A stretch of 37,873 bases of DNA from Mariniphaga sp. (GTDB lineage: Bacteria > Bacteroidota > Bacteroidia > Bacteroidales > Prolixibacteraceae), in the NCBI GenBank assembly GCA_025355585.1, contig JANXZJ010000028.1, positions 1 to 37,873 of the forward strand. Reading direction: 5' to 3'. The first letter of the stretch is position 1, and each line of letters begins with the position of its first letter. The notes under the pieces are model-generated. The model was not told the origin of the DNA. It ran no database searches and worked only from the letters and a program-made list of their open reading frames with translations. The position numbers and the translations under genes are program-made. Below are positions 17,964 to 26,544 of the stretch, piece by piece.

Positions 17964-18575
17964 ATGCTGCTGCATAATCTAAAAAGAGGTGTTATCGAGG
18001 CCGGTTGCGATGAGGCCGGTCGGGGGTGTCTTGCCGGCCCCGTGTTCGCCGCAGCTGTAATTTTGCCTGTAGATTTTTATTCCGAATTGCTGAACGATTC
18101 AAAGAAACTGACCGAGCGGCAACGTTACGAATTGCGGCCAATCATCGAAGAAGCAGCAATTGCCTGGGCTGTTGGTTCATGTGATCATCTTGAAATAGAC
18201 AAGGTGAACATCCTGAATGCCTCCATTTTTTCGATGCATCGCGCGTTAGATCAGCTTTCGGTACGGCCGGAACATATTATTGTCGATGGAAACAGGTTCA
18301 AACCTTATAAAAATATTCCCTACACAACAGTTGTAAAGGGAGATGGCAAATACCTTTCGATTGCAGCCGCTTCTGTTCTTGCCAAAACCTACCGTGATGA
18401 TTTTATGCTTGCATTGCATGAAGAATATCCGGAATATGGATGGAACCAGAATAAAGGATACCCAACCGCTTTTCACCGCAAAGCATTATCAGAGTTTGGA
18501 ATTACCTCTTTTCACCGTAAGACATTCAAACTTTTCGAGGCACAACTCTCGCTGGATTTTGGGGAAGAATCTTGA
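17964..18575 (+). CDS. rnhB: Ribonuclease HII
   Basis: Cleaves RNA in RNA-DNA hybrids and at single ribonucleotides embedded in DNA. The 203 residues hold the acidic catalytic set: Asp-16 and Glu-17 in GCDEAGRG, Asp-108 in IIVDGNRF, and the Asp of VVKGDGKY near 127. Also visible are DSKKLTERQR, SIAAASVLAKTYRD and the C-terminal HRKTF motif. ATG at 17964 gives the usual short N-terminus before the DEAGRG motif. It converges on nrdJ, with a shared hairpin between them. An RNase HI gene lies 4.3 kb away, so the window encodes both cellular RNase H types. Confidence 0.96.
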   Translation: MLLHNLKRGVIEAGCDEAGRGCLAGPVFAAAVILPVDFYSELLNDSKKLTERQRYELRPIIEEAAIAWAVGSCDHLEIDKVNILNASIFSMHRALDQLSVRPEHIIVDGNRFKPYKNIPYTTVVKGDGKYLSIAAASVLAKTYRDDFMLALHEEYPEYGWNQNKGYPTAFHRKALSEFGITSFHRKTFKLFEAQLSLDFGEES

Positions 18576-18621
18576 AGTTAAACCCTTAAGGTTTTTGAAA
18601 ATCGCCGGGGTCTGTTAAATG

Positions 18622-18646
18622 AAAAGAGGCCCGAAATTCGGGCCTC
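18622..18646 (-). terminator. Intrinsic terminator of nrdJ
   Basis: GAGGCCCGA and TCGGGCCTC (18626-18646) form a perfect 9-bp GC-rich stem with a 3-base loop. On the minus strand it is followed by TTTTCATTT. It lies about 30 bases after the nrdJ stop and may also stop rnhB transcripts less efficiently. Confidence 0.8.
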
Positions 18647-18674
18647 CCTGATTATATATAGAGTCTGTGAAAAA

Positions 18675-21221
18675 TCATCCACATTTGGAAGAGCCACAAT
18701 CCTGACAGATAAGGCATCCTTCCTGGTAAATGACATTCGATGAGCCACAACCTTCGCATTTGGAGTCTTCTGCAGCCGTTCCATTCGGAATGTATTTCTT
18801 TAAAGCACGTGCAACACCATTTTTCCAGGTATTGATTGACTCAACATCAAACTGAAGGCTGGTAACCAGTTCAACAACTTTCTGTATTGTCATGCTGTGA
18901 CGCAATACACTGGAAATCAGTTTTGCATAGTTCCAAAAAATTGGATTGAACTTATACGATAGACCTTCAATCGTAGTCTTGTAACCTCTTGAATTACAAT
19001 ACTGGAAATCGTAGCGTGTGGCACCTGATTCGTCGTGGCTCTTGATTATCCAACCCGATGTAACTGAACGGGGAAGAAGAATTCCATCCTCGTCATCAGC
19101 CAATCCTGTGAAAATTTCATAAGGCTTGCCATCGATCAGTCCGATAAAGGCGATCCATTTTTCCTTGTTATTCTGAAGTCTGACAATATCCGCTTCGAGT
19201 ATTTCGGGACGTTTTGTCGGGAAAATACCGTCTTTCTTTTTGTCTTTCGTTGAAATCAAAACTCCCGATCGTGATCCTTCGCGGTATACAGTAACTCCTT
19301 TACAACCACTTTCCCAGGCGGCAAAATAGAGCCTGTTGACAAGATCTTCAGTGGCTTCTTCCGGCAGGTTGATGGTGACGGAGATCGAATGGTCAACCCA
19401 TTTCTGAATCTGTCCCTGCATTTTAATCTTAGCCATCCAGTCGATATCGTTCGAAGAGGCTTTATGATAGGGTGATTTGGCCACCATCGCATCCAACTCT
19501 TCGTTTGAATAATTTCTTTTAAGCTCAAAGCCATTGACTTCCATCCAGGTTTTAAACTTATGGTGGAATACAATGTACTCTTCCCAGCTGTCACCCATTT
19601 CGTCGACAAAGTCGATGCGTGCATCTTTATCGTTGGGATTTACTTTCCGGCGACGTTTGTACACAGGCATAAAAACAGGTTCTATTCCCGAGGTTGTCTG
19701 CGTCATTAGACTTGTCGTTCCTGTCGGGGCAATCGTAAGCAGTGCAATATTTCTGCGGCCAAACCGGGTCATGTCCTTGTATAATTCGGGATCGGCTTGT
19801 GCAAGTCGTTGGATAAAAGGATTGTTCTTTTCACGTTTGGAATCGTAGATTGGAAATGCTCCACGTTCTTTAGCGAGAATGACCGATCCGCGATAGGCCT
19901 CAAGTGCCACAATTTTGTGAACTTCAACCGAAAATTCAACGGCAGTTTCGGAACCATAACGCAATCCAAGTGCGGCAAGCATATCGCCTTCAGCGGTGAT
20001 GCCAATACCCGTGCGCCTTCCGTTGATCGCCATCTTCTTTATTTTTTCCCAAAGATTAATTTCAACACGCTTGATCTCAGCAATTTCCGGATCGGCTTTG
20101 ATTTTATTGTAAATCGCATCAATTTTTTCAAGTTCCAAATCTATGATATCATCCATGATTTGCTGGGTCTGGCGGATATGTTTCCGAAACAGATCGAAAT
20201 TAAATTTTGCCTTAGAAGTAAATGGCTCATCTACATAGGAGTATAGATTCAACGCTATCAGCCGGCAACTATCGTAAGGACACAGCGGGATTTCTCCGCA
20301 AGGATTTGTTGAAACCGTTTTATAACCAAGATCGGCATAACAATCGGGAACCGATTCGCGGATAATTGTATCCCAGAATAGTATTCCGGGTTCTGCTGAT
20401 TTCCATGCGTTGAAAACAATTTTTTCCCACAACTTGGCCGCATCTGTTTCTTTCGAATAGATGGGATGATTGCTATCGATCGGATATTTCTGATTGTAAG
20501 TAGTTTTATTGCGAACTGCCTGCATGAATTCATCATCGATTTTTACCGAAACGTTGGCACCGGTCACTTTGCCTTCATCCATTTTGGCATCAATAAACTC
20601 TTCAGAGTCAGGATGCCGGATAGATACTGATAGCATTAAGGCTCCGCGTCTTCCGTCCTGGGCAACCTCGCGTGTCGAATTCGAGAATCGCTCCATAAAA
20701 GGGACTATTCCTGTTGAAGTTAAGGCCGAATTTTTGACCGGCGACCCTTTGGGGCGGATGTGTGATAAATCGTGCCCAACTCCGCCACGTCGTTTCATCA
20801 GCTGAACCTGCTCCTGATCGATCATGATGATTCCACCATACGAATCGGCACCATTGCCTACAACAAAGCAATTTGACAGGGAACCAACCTGAAATTCATT
20901 TCCGATGCCCGTCATTGGGCCACCTTGAGGTACAATATATTTGAAATCTCTGAAAAGTTCAAATAATTCATCTTCAGACATTGGGTTTGGATAATTTTTT
21001 TCGATTCTTGCTATCTCGGACGATAACCGATGATGAAGGTCATCAGGCGTTAGTTCGAAAATATTCCCGTAAGAATCTTTTAACGCATATTTGTTGACCC
21101 AAACACGGGCCGCCAGATCGTCACCCTTGAAATACTTAACCGATGCGACAAATGCTTCGTCAGGAGAATAAGTTGTCGGAACATCATCTTTTTGCTGGGG
21201 GGTGATCTCTTTTAATTCCAT
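18675..21221 (-). CDS. nrdJ: Adenosylcobalamin-dependent (class II) ribonucleoside-diphosphate reductase
   Basis: Makes deoxyribonucleotides using a radical from coenzyme B12, with or without oxygen. The 848-residue protein shows the reductase barrel: GSLSNCFV with Cys-118 as a redox cysteine, MKRRGGVGHDLSHIRPKGS, NPCGEIPL (Cys-308 as the radical-site cysteine, Glu-310), GRRTGIGITAEGDML and APTGTTSLMTQTTSGIEPVF. The C-terminus has a distinct tail: a domain with KYIPNGTAAEDSKCEGC, then cysteine pairs CEGCGSS, CLICQDCGSSKCG. This is the zinc-ribbon-like end of the long NrdJ form, which likely helps re-reduce the active site. There is no nrdB-type small subunit nearby, as expected. Cobalamin or its synthesis is therefore needed. 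Confidence 0.95.
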   Translation of the reverse strand: MELKEITPQQKDDVPTTYSPDEAFVASVKYFKGDDLAARVWVNKYALKDSYGNIFELTPDDLHHRLSSEIARIEKNYPNPMSEDELFELFRDFKYIVPQGGPMTGIGNEFQVGSLSNCFVVGNGADSYGGIIMIDQEQVQLMKRRGGVGHDLSHIRPKGSPVKNSALTSTGIVPFMERFSNSTREVAQDGRRGALMLSVSIRHPDSEEFIDAKMDEGKVTGANVSVKIDDEFMQAVRNKTTYNQKYPIDSNHPIYSKETDAAKLWEKIVFNAWKSAEPGILFWDTIIRESVPDCYADLGYKTVSTNPCGEIPLCPYDSCRLIALNLYSYVDEPFTSKAKFNFDLFRKHIRQTQQIMDDIIDLELEKIDAIYNKIKADPEIAEIKRVEINLWEKIKKMAINGRRTGIGITAEGDMLAALGLRYGSETAVEFSVEVHKIVALEAYRGSVILAKERGAFPIYDSKREKNNPFIQRLAQADPELYKDMTRFGRRNIALLTIAPTGTTSLMTQTTSGIEPVFMPVYKRRRKVNPNDKDARIDFVDEMGDSWEEYIVFHHKFKTWMEVNGFELKRNYSNEELDAMVAKSPYHKASSNDIDWMAKIKMQGQIQKWVDHSISVTINLPEEATEDLVNRLYFAAWESGCKGVTVYREGSRSGVLISTKDKKKDGIFPTKRPEILEADIVRLQNNKEKWIAFIGLIDGKPYEIFTGLADDEDGILLPRSVTSGWIIKSHDESGATRYDFQYCNSRGYKTTIEGLSYKFNPIFWNYAKLISSVLRHSMTIQKVVELVTSLQFDVESINTWKNGVARALKKYIPNGTAAEDSKCEGCGSSNVIYQEGCLICQDCGSSKCG

Positions 21222-21553
21222 AGCTTTTAATATTAGGTTGATTTAATTGCGATTATTGTCACTTATAACGCCCTTTTTTTGTTGATGCAATATAACTGCG
21301 CAAAGATGTTTTTGGTTACATTTTTGTTACAACTTTTAAAAAGTTATCAACTTAAATGTGTTAGTTAATTGATATACAAAAGTATAATGTTTTAATAATT
21401 ACGAAAAGTTTACAAAAATAAATATTCCGGAATAATAATGGAGTGATGGAAGGCACAGTCTATAAGTCGATAGGGCCATTGGAATTGGTACCGTTGAACC
21501 AGTAATTGTGTTCGGAACAGTATGAAAGGATTAGGTGTGGAAATGACCTGAGA
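21222..21553 (-). promoter_or_regulatory. Upstream region of nrdJ with a candidate -7 element
   Basis: A 332-bp gene-free stretch. On the minus strand TACTTTTG (21377-21384) fits the Bacteroidota -7 element and would give a leader of about 150 bases. A short palindromic AACTTTT/AAAAGTT sequence lies near 21330-21345. I looked for a cobalamin riboswitch and for NrdR-box pairs and recognised neither. Confidence 0.35.
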
Positions 21554-22783
21554 TTACAGAAAAAGATACTTTACAATCTCCTTTGATGCACCGCGATTTT
21601 TATTGACGTACCCGCGAGCTATGGCCGAGTCATAAAGGAGCTTTTCGGGGTTTGCCCGGTAACTGTCAATTTGTGTTTCGAGTTCTTCGTAATTATTAAT
21701 ACAGGTTGCAGCGCCGAGGCTCAGCATATCGTGGGCTTCCTGAAATTTTTGATAATCGGGACCGAAAATCACCGGAAGTCCAAATGCTGCAGGTTCCAAT
21801 GTACTATGGATTCCGGAAGTAAACCCCCCGCCAACATAAGCCAGCATACCATACCTGTAAACAGAAACAAGGTATCCGTAGCCATCGACGATCAACACTT
21901 CAGCATTGATCAGTTCTTCGGGCGATGCCGTCGAGTAAAAGGCGTAAGGTTTCTCAAGTGCGCTACAAACACGCTCGAGTGACTGAGGAGTGACCTCGTG
22001 GGGTGCAATCACAAACTTCTGACCCGATTGGCTCTTATTCAGATATGGAATAAAGAGGTCTTCGTCTTCTTTCCACGTGCTTCCTGCTATAATGGCTTTT
22101 TGACCTCCGCAGAATATCTCAAGTTTATCAAGCCTTGGTGCTGCGTCTGCAATTTCTCCTACACGGTCAAGCCTGGTATCGCCAGATAATGATACATTTA
22201 TAAACCCAAACTTGTGAAGAATATCAAATGATTCCTGGTTTTGAACAAAAATGTGCTCATAGGTACCGATTGCTTTTAAATACCACTTTCCCCAGGGTTT
22301 AAAAAAGATTTGCGATGGCCGGAACAGGGCAGAAAAAATATAGGTGGGTATATTCTCTTCCTTTAATTGCGTCAGAAAGTTATACCAAAATTCGTATTTA
22401 ATAAAAAAGACTTTCTCTGGTCGTACAATATCGATAAACCGGGCGGCGTTTCTTTTTGTATCTAGAGGCAGATAAAATATGTAATCGGCAAATTTGTAGT
22501 CCTTTCTTAATTCATAACCAGATGGAGAGAAAAATGTGAGAAGGATTTTGTAGTCAGGTTTTAGTTTCCGAATTGACTCGATAACAGGTCTTCCTTGTTC
22601 GAACTCGCCAAGCGAAGAGGCGTGAAACCAAAGTATTCGTTCACCTGGCGTGATCGTTTCCTGCAATCGTTTGAAGATATCTTTGCGACCCTCGATCCAT
22701 TTGCGTGCTTTTTCGTTTCTTATTGAAACGATTTTAAGCAGCAAGTAATAGCCGAGTATTCCTAAGTTGTAAAGCCACCTCAT
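21554..22783 (-). CDS. waaA: 3-deoxy-D-manno-octulosonic acid (Kdo) transferase
   Basis: Transfers Kdo from CMP-Kdo to the lipid A precursor at the inner face of the inner membrane. The 409 residues start with a hydrophobic anchor (LYNLGILGYYLLLKIVSI). A GT-B N-terminal domain follows, with FHASSLGEFEQGRPVIE (WaaA active-site glutamate region), LLTFFSPSGYE, YLPLDTKRNAARFIDIVRPEKVFFIKYEFWYN, SGDTRLDRV and the C-terminal donor domain AGSTWKEDE, IAPHE and YVGGGFTSGIHSTLEPAAFGLPVIFGP. This indicates a Gram-negative cell with Kdo-containing lipopolysaccharide or lipooligosaccharide. How many Kdo residues it adds cannot be told. It lies 64 bp downstream of rnhA, with a candidate promoter in the gap. 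Confidence 0.94.
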   Translation of the reverse strand: MRWLYNLGILGYYLLLKIVSIRNEKARKWIEGRKDIFKRLQETITPGERILWFHASSLGEFEQGRPVIESIRKLKPDYKILLTFFSPSGYELRKDYKFADYIFYLPLDTKRNAARFIDIVRPEKVFFIKYEFWYNFLTQLKEENIPTYIFSALFRPSQIFFKPWGKWYLKAIGTYEHIFVQNQESFDILHKFGFINVSLSGDTRLDRVGEIADAAPRLDKLEIFCGGQKAIIAGSTWKEDEDLFIPYLNKSQSGQKFVIAPHEVTPQSLERVCSALEKPYAFYSTASPEELINAEVLIVDGYGYLVSVYRYGMLAYVGGGFTSGIHSTLEPAAFGLPVIFGPDYQKFQEAHDMLSLGAATCINNYEELETQIDSYRANPEKLLYDSAIARGYVNKNRGASKEIVKYLFL

Positions 22784-22803
22784 TTTATAACGATTTTGCC
22801 TGA

Positions 22804-22811
22804 CAAATGTA
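22804..22811 (-). promoter_or_regulatory. Putative -7 element for waaA (TACATTTG)
   Basis: TACATTTG on the minus strand lies 20 bases before the waaA ATG. It matches TAnnTTTG at the same distance as in the mqnC gap; the -33 element is not evident. Confidence 0.4.
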
Positions 22812-22847
22812 TTTCATTTCATTAAATAAATGAAACCGAATTTTGTT

Positions 22848-23321
22848 TTAGTTATCAATTTGATATCCTGTGTCTTGAGGTAAGTTTGGGAGAAATGATG
22901 CTGCAACCGCCAGTTCATCGCAACGTTCATTTTCCGGAATACTGGCATGTCCTTTCACCCAAACAAATTTTACGTGATGACGTGCCGACACTTCCAGGAA
23001 CCTTTTCCAAAGTTCGCTGTTTTTCTTTCCCTTGAAATTAGTTTTCACCCAGTTATAAACCCATCGTTTCTCTACCGAATCCGCCACATATTTCGAATCG
23101 GTATAAATCGTCACTTTGCATGGTCCGACTTTAAGTGTTTCAAGACCAACCACAGCGGCCATTAACTCCATCCGGTTATTTGTCGTGAGTTTGTAGCCCT
23201 GCGAAAGTTCTTTCCGGTGTGGTCCTGACATCATAACAACGCCGTATCCGCCGGGACCTGGATTGCCACGAGCCGCACCATCGGTGTAAATAGTAATTTC
23301 AGGATTTTCGCGCTGCGTCAT
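22848..23321 (-). CDS. rnhA: Ribonuclease HI
   Basis: Degrades the RNA strand of RNA-DNA hybrids such as R-loops and lagging-strand primers. The 157-residue protein has the complete DEDD active site: Asp-14 in IYTDGAARGNPGPGGYG, Glu-52 in TTNNRMELMA, Asp-75 in IYTDSKYV and Asp-135 in NERCDELAV. The basic handle region (KRWVYNWVKTNFKGKKNSELWKRF) and the WVKGHA motif are present, so it is an E. coli-like RNase HI. It stands between the terminator of the S46 peptidase gene and waaA. Confidence 0.96.
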   Translation of the reverse strand: MTQRENPEITIYTDGAARGNPGPGGYGVVMMSGPHRKELSQGYKLTTNNRMELMAAVVGLETLKVGPCKVTIYTDSKYVADSVEKRWVYNWVKTNFKGKKNSELWKRFLEVSARHHVKFVWVKGHASIPENERCDELAVAASFLPNLPQDTGYQIDN

Positions 23322-23330
23322 GCTATTGGG

Positions 23331-23372
23331 TTAAAATGTTGAAAGACCGGTGTATTGGCCGGTCTTTCAACA
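23331..23372 (-). terminator. Intrinsic terminator after the S46 peptidase gene
   Basis: TGTTGAAAGACCGG (23337-23350) and CCGGTCTTTCAACA (23359-23372) form a perfect 14-bp stem with an 8-base loop, followed on the minus strand by a short T-run (TTTTAA). It isolates rnhA from the peptidase gene. Confidence 0.8.
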
Positions 23373-23427
23373 TCATTGGTTATATTTTTGCCGGATCTGT
23401 TCCCGATAATTGTTAATAGGCCCGGAG

Positions 23428-25578
23428 CTATCTGATCAATTTCATTTCGTCAATTAAATGGCTGGCACCTGCGAATTTATCGATGGTCCAAAGTACAAAA
23501 CGGATATCTACATTGATACATTTCTGTAAATCGGGTTCGAAGGCTACATCGCCGCTCATTGCTTCCCAGTTGCCATCGAATGCTATACCAATGAGTTCAC
23601 CGTCGCCGTTGATAACCGGGCTTCCTGAATTTCCGCCAGTAATATCGTTATTCGAAGTGAAGCAAGTATGCAAAGTCCCGTCTTTGTCAGCGTATTGTCC
23701 GAAATCTTTCGCATTGTACATGTCAATCAGTTTCTGCGGAAAATCAAAATCGACATCGCCTTTAATTCCCTTTTCTGAATAACCTTTAAGAGTGGTGAAA
23801 TAGTCATAATAGGCAGCATCGTGAGGCACATAGCCATCTACGATACCATAAGTGAGGCGCATGGTCGAATTGGCATCCGGATAAACCGATTTGTCTTTGT
23901 TCATTTCGTTCAAACCAGCGACAAACAGTCTGCGGGCCCTGTCCAGTCCGGCAGTCGTTTTGCTGACATCATGCTGAATCGTACTAAGCGTTTGAAAAAT
24001 TGAGCGCATCGCAATGAATGCCATATCTTTATCGAGCACTTTTTGGGATGGTTTTTTCAGAAACGATTCCATCTTACCTTGATCTGCAAATATGGTTTTT
24101 TCAAACAATTTTTTTGCATATGCATCGAAATTGCCTTTATACTTTCGATCTATTTCCTGAAAAAAGCCCGGAATATACCTTGGATTAACTTTAGCGGCAT
24201 AAAGTCTTAGCAGAGCACCGGCCACCTTTTGATCGGTATTGGCGTCATAATCTTTAAAATACTCACCAATAGAACGTCGCAGTTCTTCCGCATCACCTTC
24301 AATTTTGACTTTGTCATTGCCTTTTAACGACTCATAAAGGGAAGAGGATTCAGATGCAAAAGCAAAGATTTCCGCTCCACTCAGTAAGGCTTCCCTTGCA
24401 TACTGAAAAGCAATTTTTTCATCGCTGGTTTTATATGCAGCTTGAATCGAATCGAGTGCACTGCCATATTTTGCTTTTCTTTCAGGCGTTTCGTTCGCCC
24501 ATTTCAGAAATTCTTTTTCAATATCCTGTTTTTTGCCGATCACATTGAGTGCGGTCAAGCCTTTGTTCTGCCCAATCGAGTATTTATAATAGTTTGAACT
24601 TCTGGCAAATTTTGATGCGTATTGTATCCTTGATTTTTGACTTGTCGCCATGAAATCCTTGATAATATTTAGCTTAGCTTCTCTGGCAGTAATTCTGACT
24701 TCATTAACAATATCCATCATATATTTCACCTCAGTGGATGTCCGGTACCGTGTTGTTGTACCAGGATATCCCATCACCATTGCGAAGCTGTTTTTTTCAA
24801 CTCCTTTTAATGAAATTGGAAGAAAATTTTTGGGGTGATATGGAACATTGTCTTTCGAATAGGTTGCAGGCTTACCATCGGGAGCGCAATAAACCCTGAA
24901 CATTGAGAAATCACCTGTATGACGCGGCCACATCCAGTTATCGGTTTCACCTCCGAACTTGCCAATTGACTGTGGCGGAGCTCCGACCAGACGAATATCA
25001 TTAAAAGTTTCAGTAACAAAAAGGTAGAATTTATTTGATTCGAAAAGGCTTCTGACCCGGGTTTCGTAACCAGTTTCACCCTTTGCTTCTTTCTCTATTT
25101 TTGCACCAGCCTCGCGCACCTTGGCGAACCGGGTTTTTTCATCCATAGCTTCAGTAACATTCTTGAGCACCTGATCAGTAACGTCTTCCATTCGTATTAG
25201 AAAGGTAACCGTCTTTCCGGGATTTGAAAGTTCATCTTCACGTTTCATCGCCCAAAAACCATCAGTCAGGTAATCGTGTGCGACTGAGCTGTGCTCCTGA
25301 ATTTCGCCAAAACCACAGTGGTGATTGGTCAATAGTAAACCATCGGCTGAAATCATTTCTGCAGTACACGATCCGCGGTCGAGTGCAACCACGGCATCTT
25401 TTAAACTCGAATGGTTGATGCTGTAAATCTGCTCTGCTGTCAATTTGCATCCTAACGAATTCATTTTCTGGATGTTCAATTTGCCAACGAGCGAAGGAAG
25501 CCACATTCCTTCATCGGCTTTAGCGTTCAGGTTCAAAAGGAACACGATCACAAGAAGAACTACAAAACTGTTTTTCAT
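23428..25578 (-). CDS. S46 family dipeptidyl-peptidase (DPP7-like)
   Basis: Serine exopeptidase that releases dipeptides from peptide N-termini. In Bacteroidota it acts in the periplasm on peptides used as food. The 716-residue protein starts with a signal peptide (MKNSFVVLLVIVFLLNLNAKA). The catalytic His lies in LLTNHHCGFG (His-86/87) and the nucleophile in DITGGNSGSPVINGDGELIG (Ser-651). Eighteen residues after it stands Gly-669 in IAFDGNWEAMSGD. In the Porphyromonas enzymes the matching position is Gly in DPP7 (hydrophobic residue before the cut) and Arg in DPP11 (acidic). This points to DPP7-like specificity, an inference from one residue. A helical insert lies around residues 280-560. 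It forms a single-gene unit with its own terminator. Confidence 0.93.
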   Translation of the reverse strand: MKNSFVVLLVIVFLLNLNAKADEGMWLPSLVGKLNIQKMNSLGCKLTAEQIYSINHSSLKDAVVALDRGSCTAEMISADGLLLTNHHCGFGEIQEHSSVAHDYLTDGFWAMKREDELSNPGKTVTFLIRMEDVTDQVLKNVTEAMDEKTRFAKVREAGAKIEKEAKGETGYETRVRSLFESNKFYLFVTETFNDIRLVGAPPQSIGKFGGETDNWMWPRHTGDFSMFRVYCAPDGKPATYSKDNVPYHPKNFLPISLKGVEKNSFAMVMGYPGTTTRYRTSTEVKYMMDIVNEVRITAREAKLNIIKDFMATSQKSRIQYASKFARSSNYYKYSIGQNKGLTALNVIGKKQDIEKEFLKWANETPERKAKYGSALDSIQAAYKTSDEKIAFQYAREALLSGAEIFAFASESSSLYESLKGNDKVKIEGDAEELRRSIGEYFKDYDANTDQKVAGALLRLYAAKVNPRYIPGFFQEIDRKYKGNFDAYAKKLFEKTIFADQGKMESFLKKPSQKVLDKDMAFIAMRSIFQTLSTIQHDVSKTTAGLDRARRLFVAGLNEMNKDKSVYPDANSTMRLTYGIVDGYVPHDAAYYDYFTTLKGYSEKGIKGDVDFDFPQKLIDMYNAKDFGQYADKDGTLHTCFTSNNDITGGNSGSPVINGDGELIGIAFDGNWEAMSGDVAFEPDLQKCINVDIRFVLWTIDKFAGASHLIDEMKLIR

Positions 25579-25694
25579 TAATTGAATATTTGTCTTTAAG
25601 TGTTTGCAGGTGAAGGTAAACCATAATCATTGACGAAATTACAATGATATAAACGGTTATCGCATTGCCTGTATAACTGAATTGATTTTTGGCG

Positions 25695-25702
25695 CAAATT
25701 TA
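25695..25702 (-). promoter_or_regulatory. Putative -7 element for the S46 peptidase gene (TAAATTTG)
   Basis: TAAATTTG on the minus strand fits TAnnTTTG and would give a leader of about 110 bases. It lies downstream of trpA in a gap without a clear trp terminator hairpin. Confidence 0.35.
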
Positions 25703-25757
25703 ACTTTATTTATAAAATTACGTCATAGATGTTTAAATTCCTTGCAATTCTTTGTTT

Positions 25758-26534
25758 TTAATAAAATTTTTGAACGAAATTTTTCACTCTGGTTTCGGTC
25801 TCAGTTCCTTCATCTTCGAGCGCCTTAACAAATGCACTGCCAATGATGGCCCCATTAGCATAGCCGGATGCTTTTTCAAAAGAAGCTTTGTCATAAATCC
25901 CAAATCCAATCAATCGCTTCGAGCGAAGATTCATCTTCCGGATTCTTTCGAAATAGGATATTTGTTCCTCATTGACAGCTCCTTTCACGCCAGTAGTAGA
26001 CGAAGAGGAAACCATGTAAATAAATCCGGTAGAGAGTGAATCAATTTGTTTGATTCTTTCATCCGAAGTTTGGGGAGTTACCAGGAAAATATTACTCAGT
26101 GTATTCTTTTCAAAGATCTCCTTGTATTCCGTTTCATAAATCTCAAGTGGAAGATCCGGGATGATGGTGCCGTCAATGCCAATTTCTTTGCATTTTTCAC
26201 AAAACGCTTCGATCCCGTATTGCATCACAGGATTCAGATATCCCATTAATATTAAAGGGATTGATACACTTTTACGAATCTCCTTGAGTTGTTCGAACAA
26301 CAAATGAATCGTCATTCCATTTCTAAGGGCGATTTCGGAGCTTTGCTGAATCACCGGGCCATCGGCAACAGGATCGGAGAACGGCATTCCGATCTCAACA
26401 AGGTCAGTCCCGCTTTTTTCGAGTTGGCTGATAATTTTCACTGTGTCATTCAATTCCGGGTAACCTGCTGTAAAATATATCGAAAGAATGTTTTCGTCTT
26501 TTCTTTTGAAAAGTGATGTGATTCGGTTTTCCAT
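25758..26534 (-). CDS. trpA: Tryptophan synthase alpha subunit
   Basis: Cleaves indole-3-glycerol phosphate to indole and glyceraldehyde-3-phosphate; indole passes through a tunnel to TrpB. The 258-residue TIM barrel has catalytic Glu-48 and Asp-58 in LVEIGMPFSDPVADGPVIQ, the LILMGYLNPVMQYG strand, GTIIPDLPLEI, IFLVTPQTSDERI, YMVSSSSTTGVKG and the phosphate-binding GFGIYDKASFEKA and GAIIGSAFVKALE. It is the last gene of the trp operon, 10 bp after trpB. Confidence 0.97.
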   Translation of the reverse strand: MENRITSLFKRKDENILSIYFTAGYPELNDTVKIISQLEKSGTDLVEIGMPFSDPVADGPVIQQSSEIALRNGMTIHLLFEQLKEIRKSVSIPLILMGYLNPVMQYGIEAFCEKCKEIGIDGTIIPDLPLEIYETEYKEIFEKNTLSNIFLVTPQTSDERIKQIDSLSTGFIYMVSSSSTTGVKGAVNEEQISYFERIRKMNLRSKRLIGFGIYDKASFEKASGYANGAIIGSAFVKALEDEGTETETRVKNFVQKFY

Positions 26535-26544
26535 GAGTATCTGA

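Noticed and set aside
21222-21553. Cobalamin riboswitch before the B12-dependent nrdJ
   Set aside because: Plausible by function, but the stretch lacks the recognisable B12-box core and the expected stem-loops; it is mostly AT-rich.
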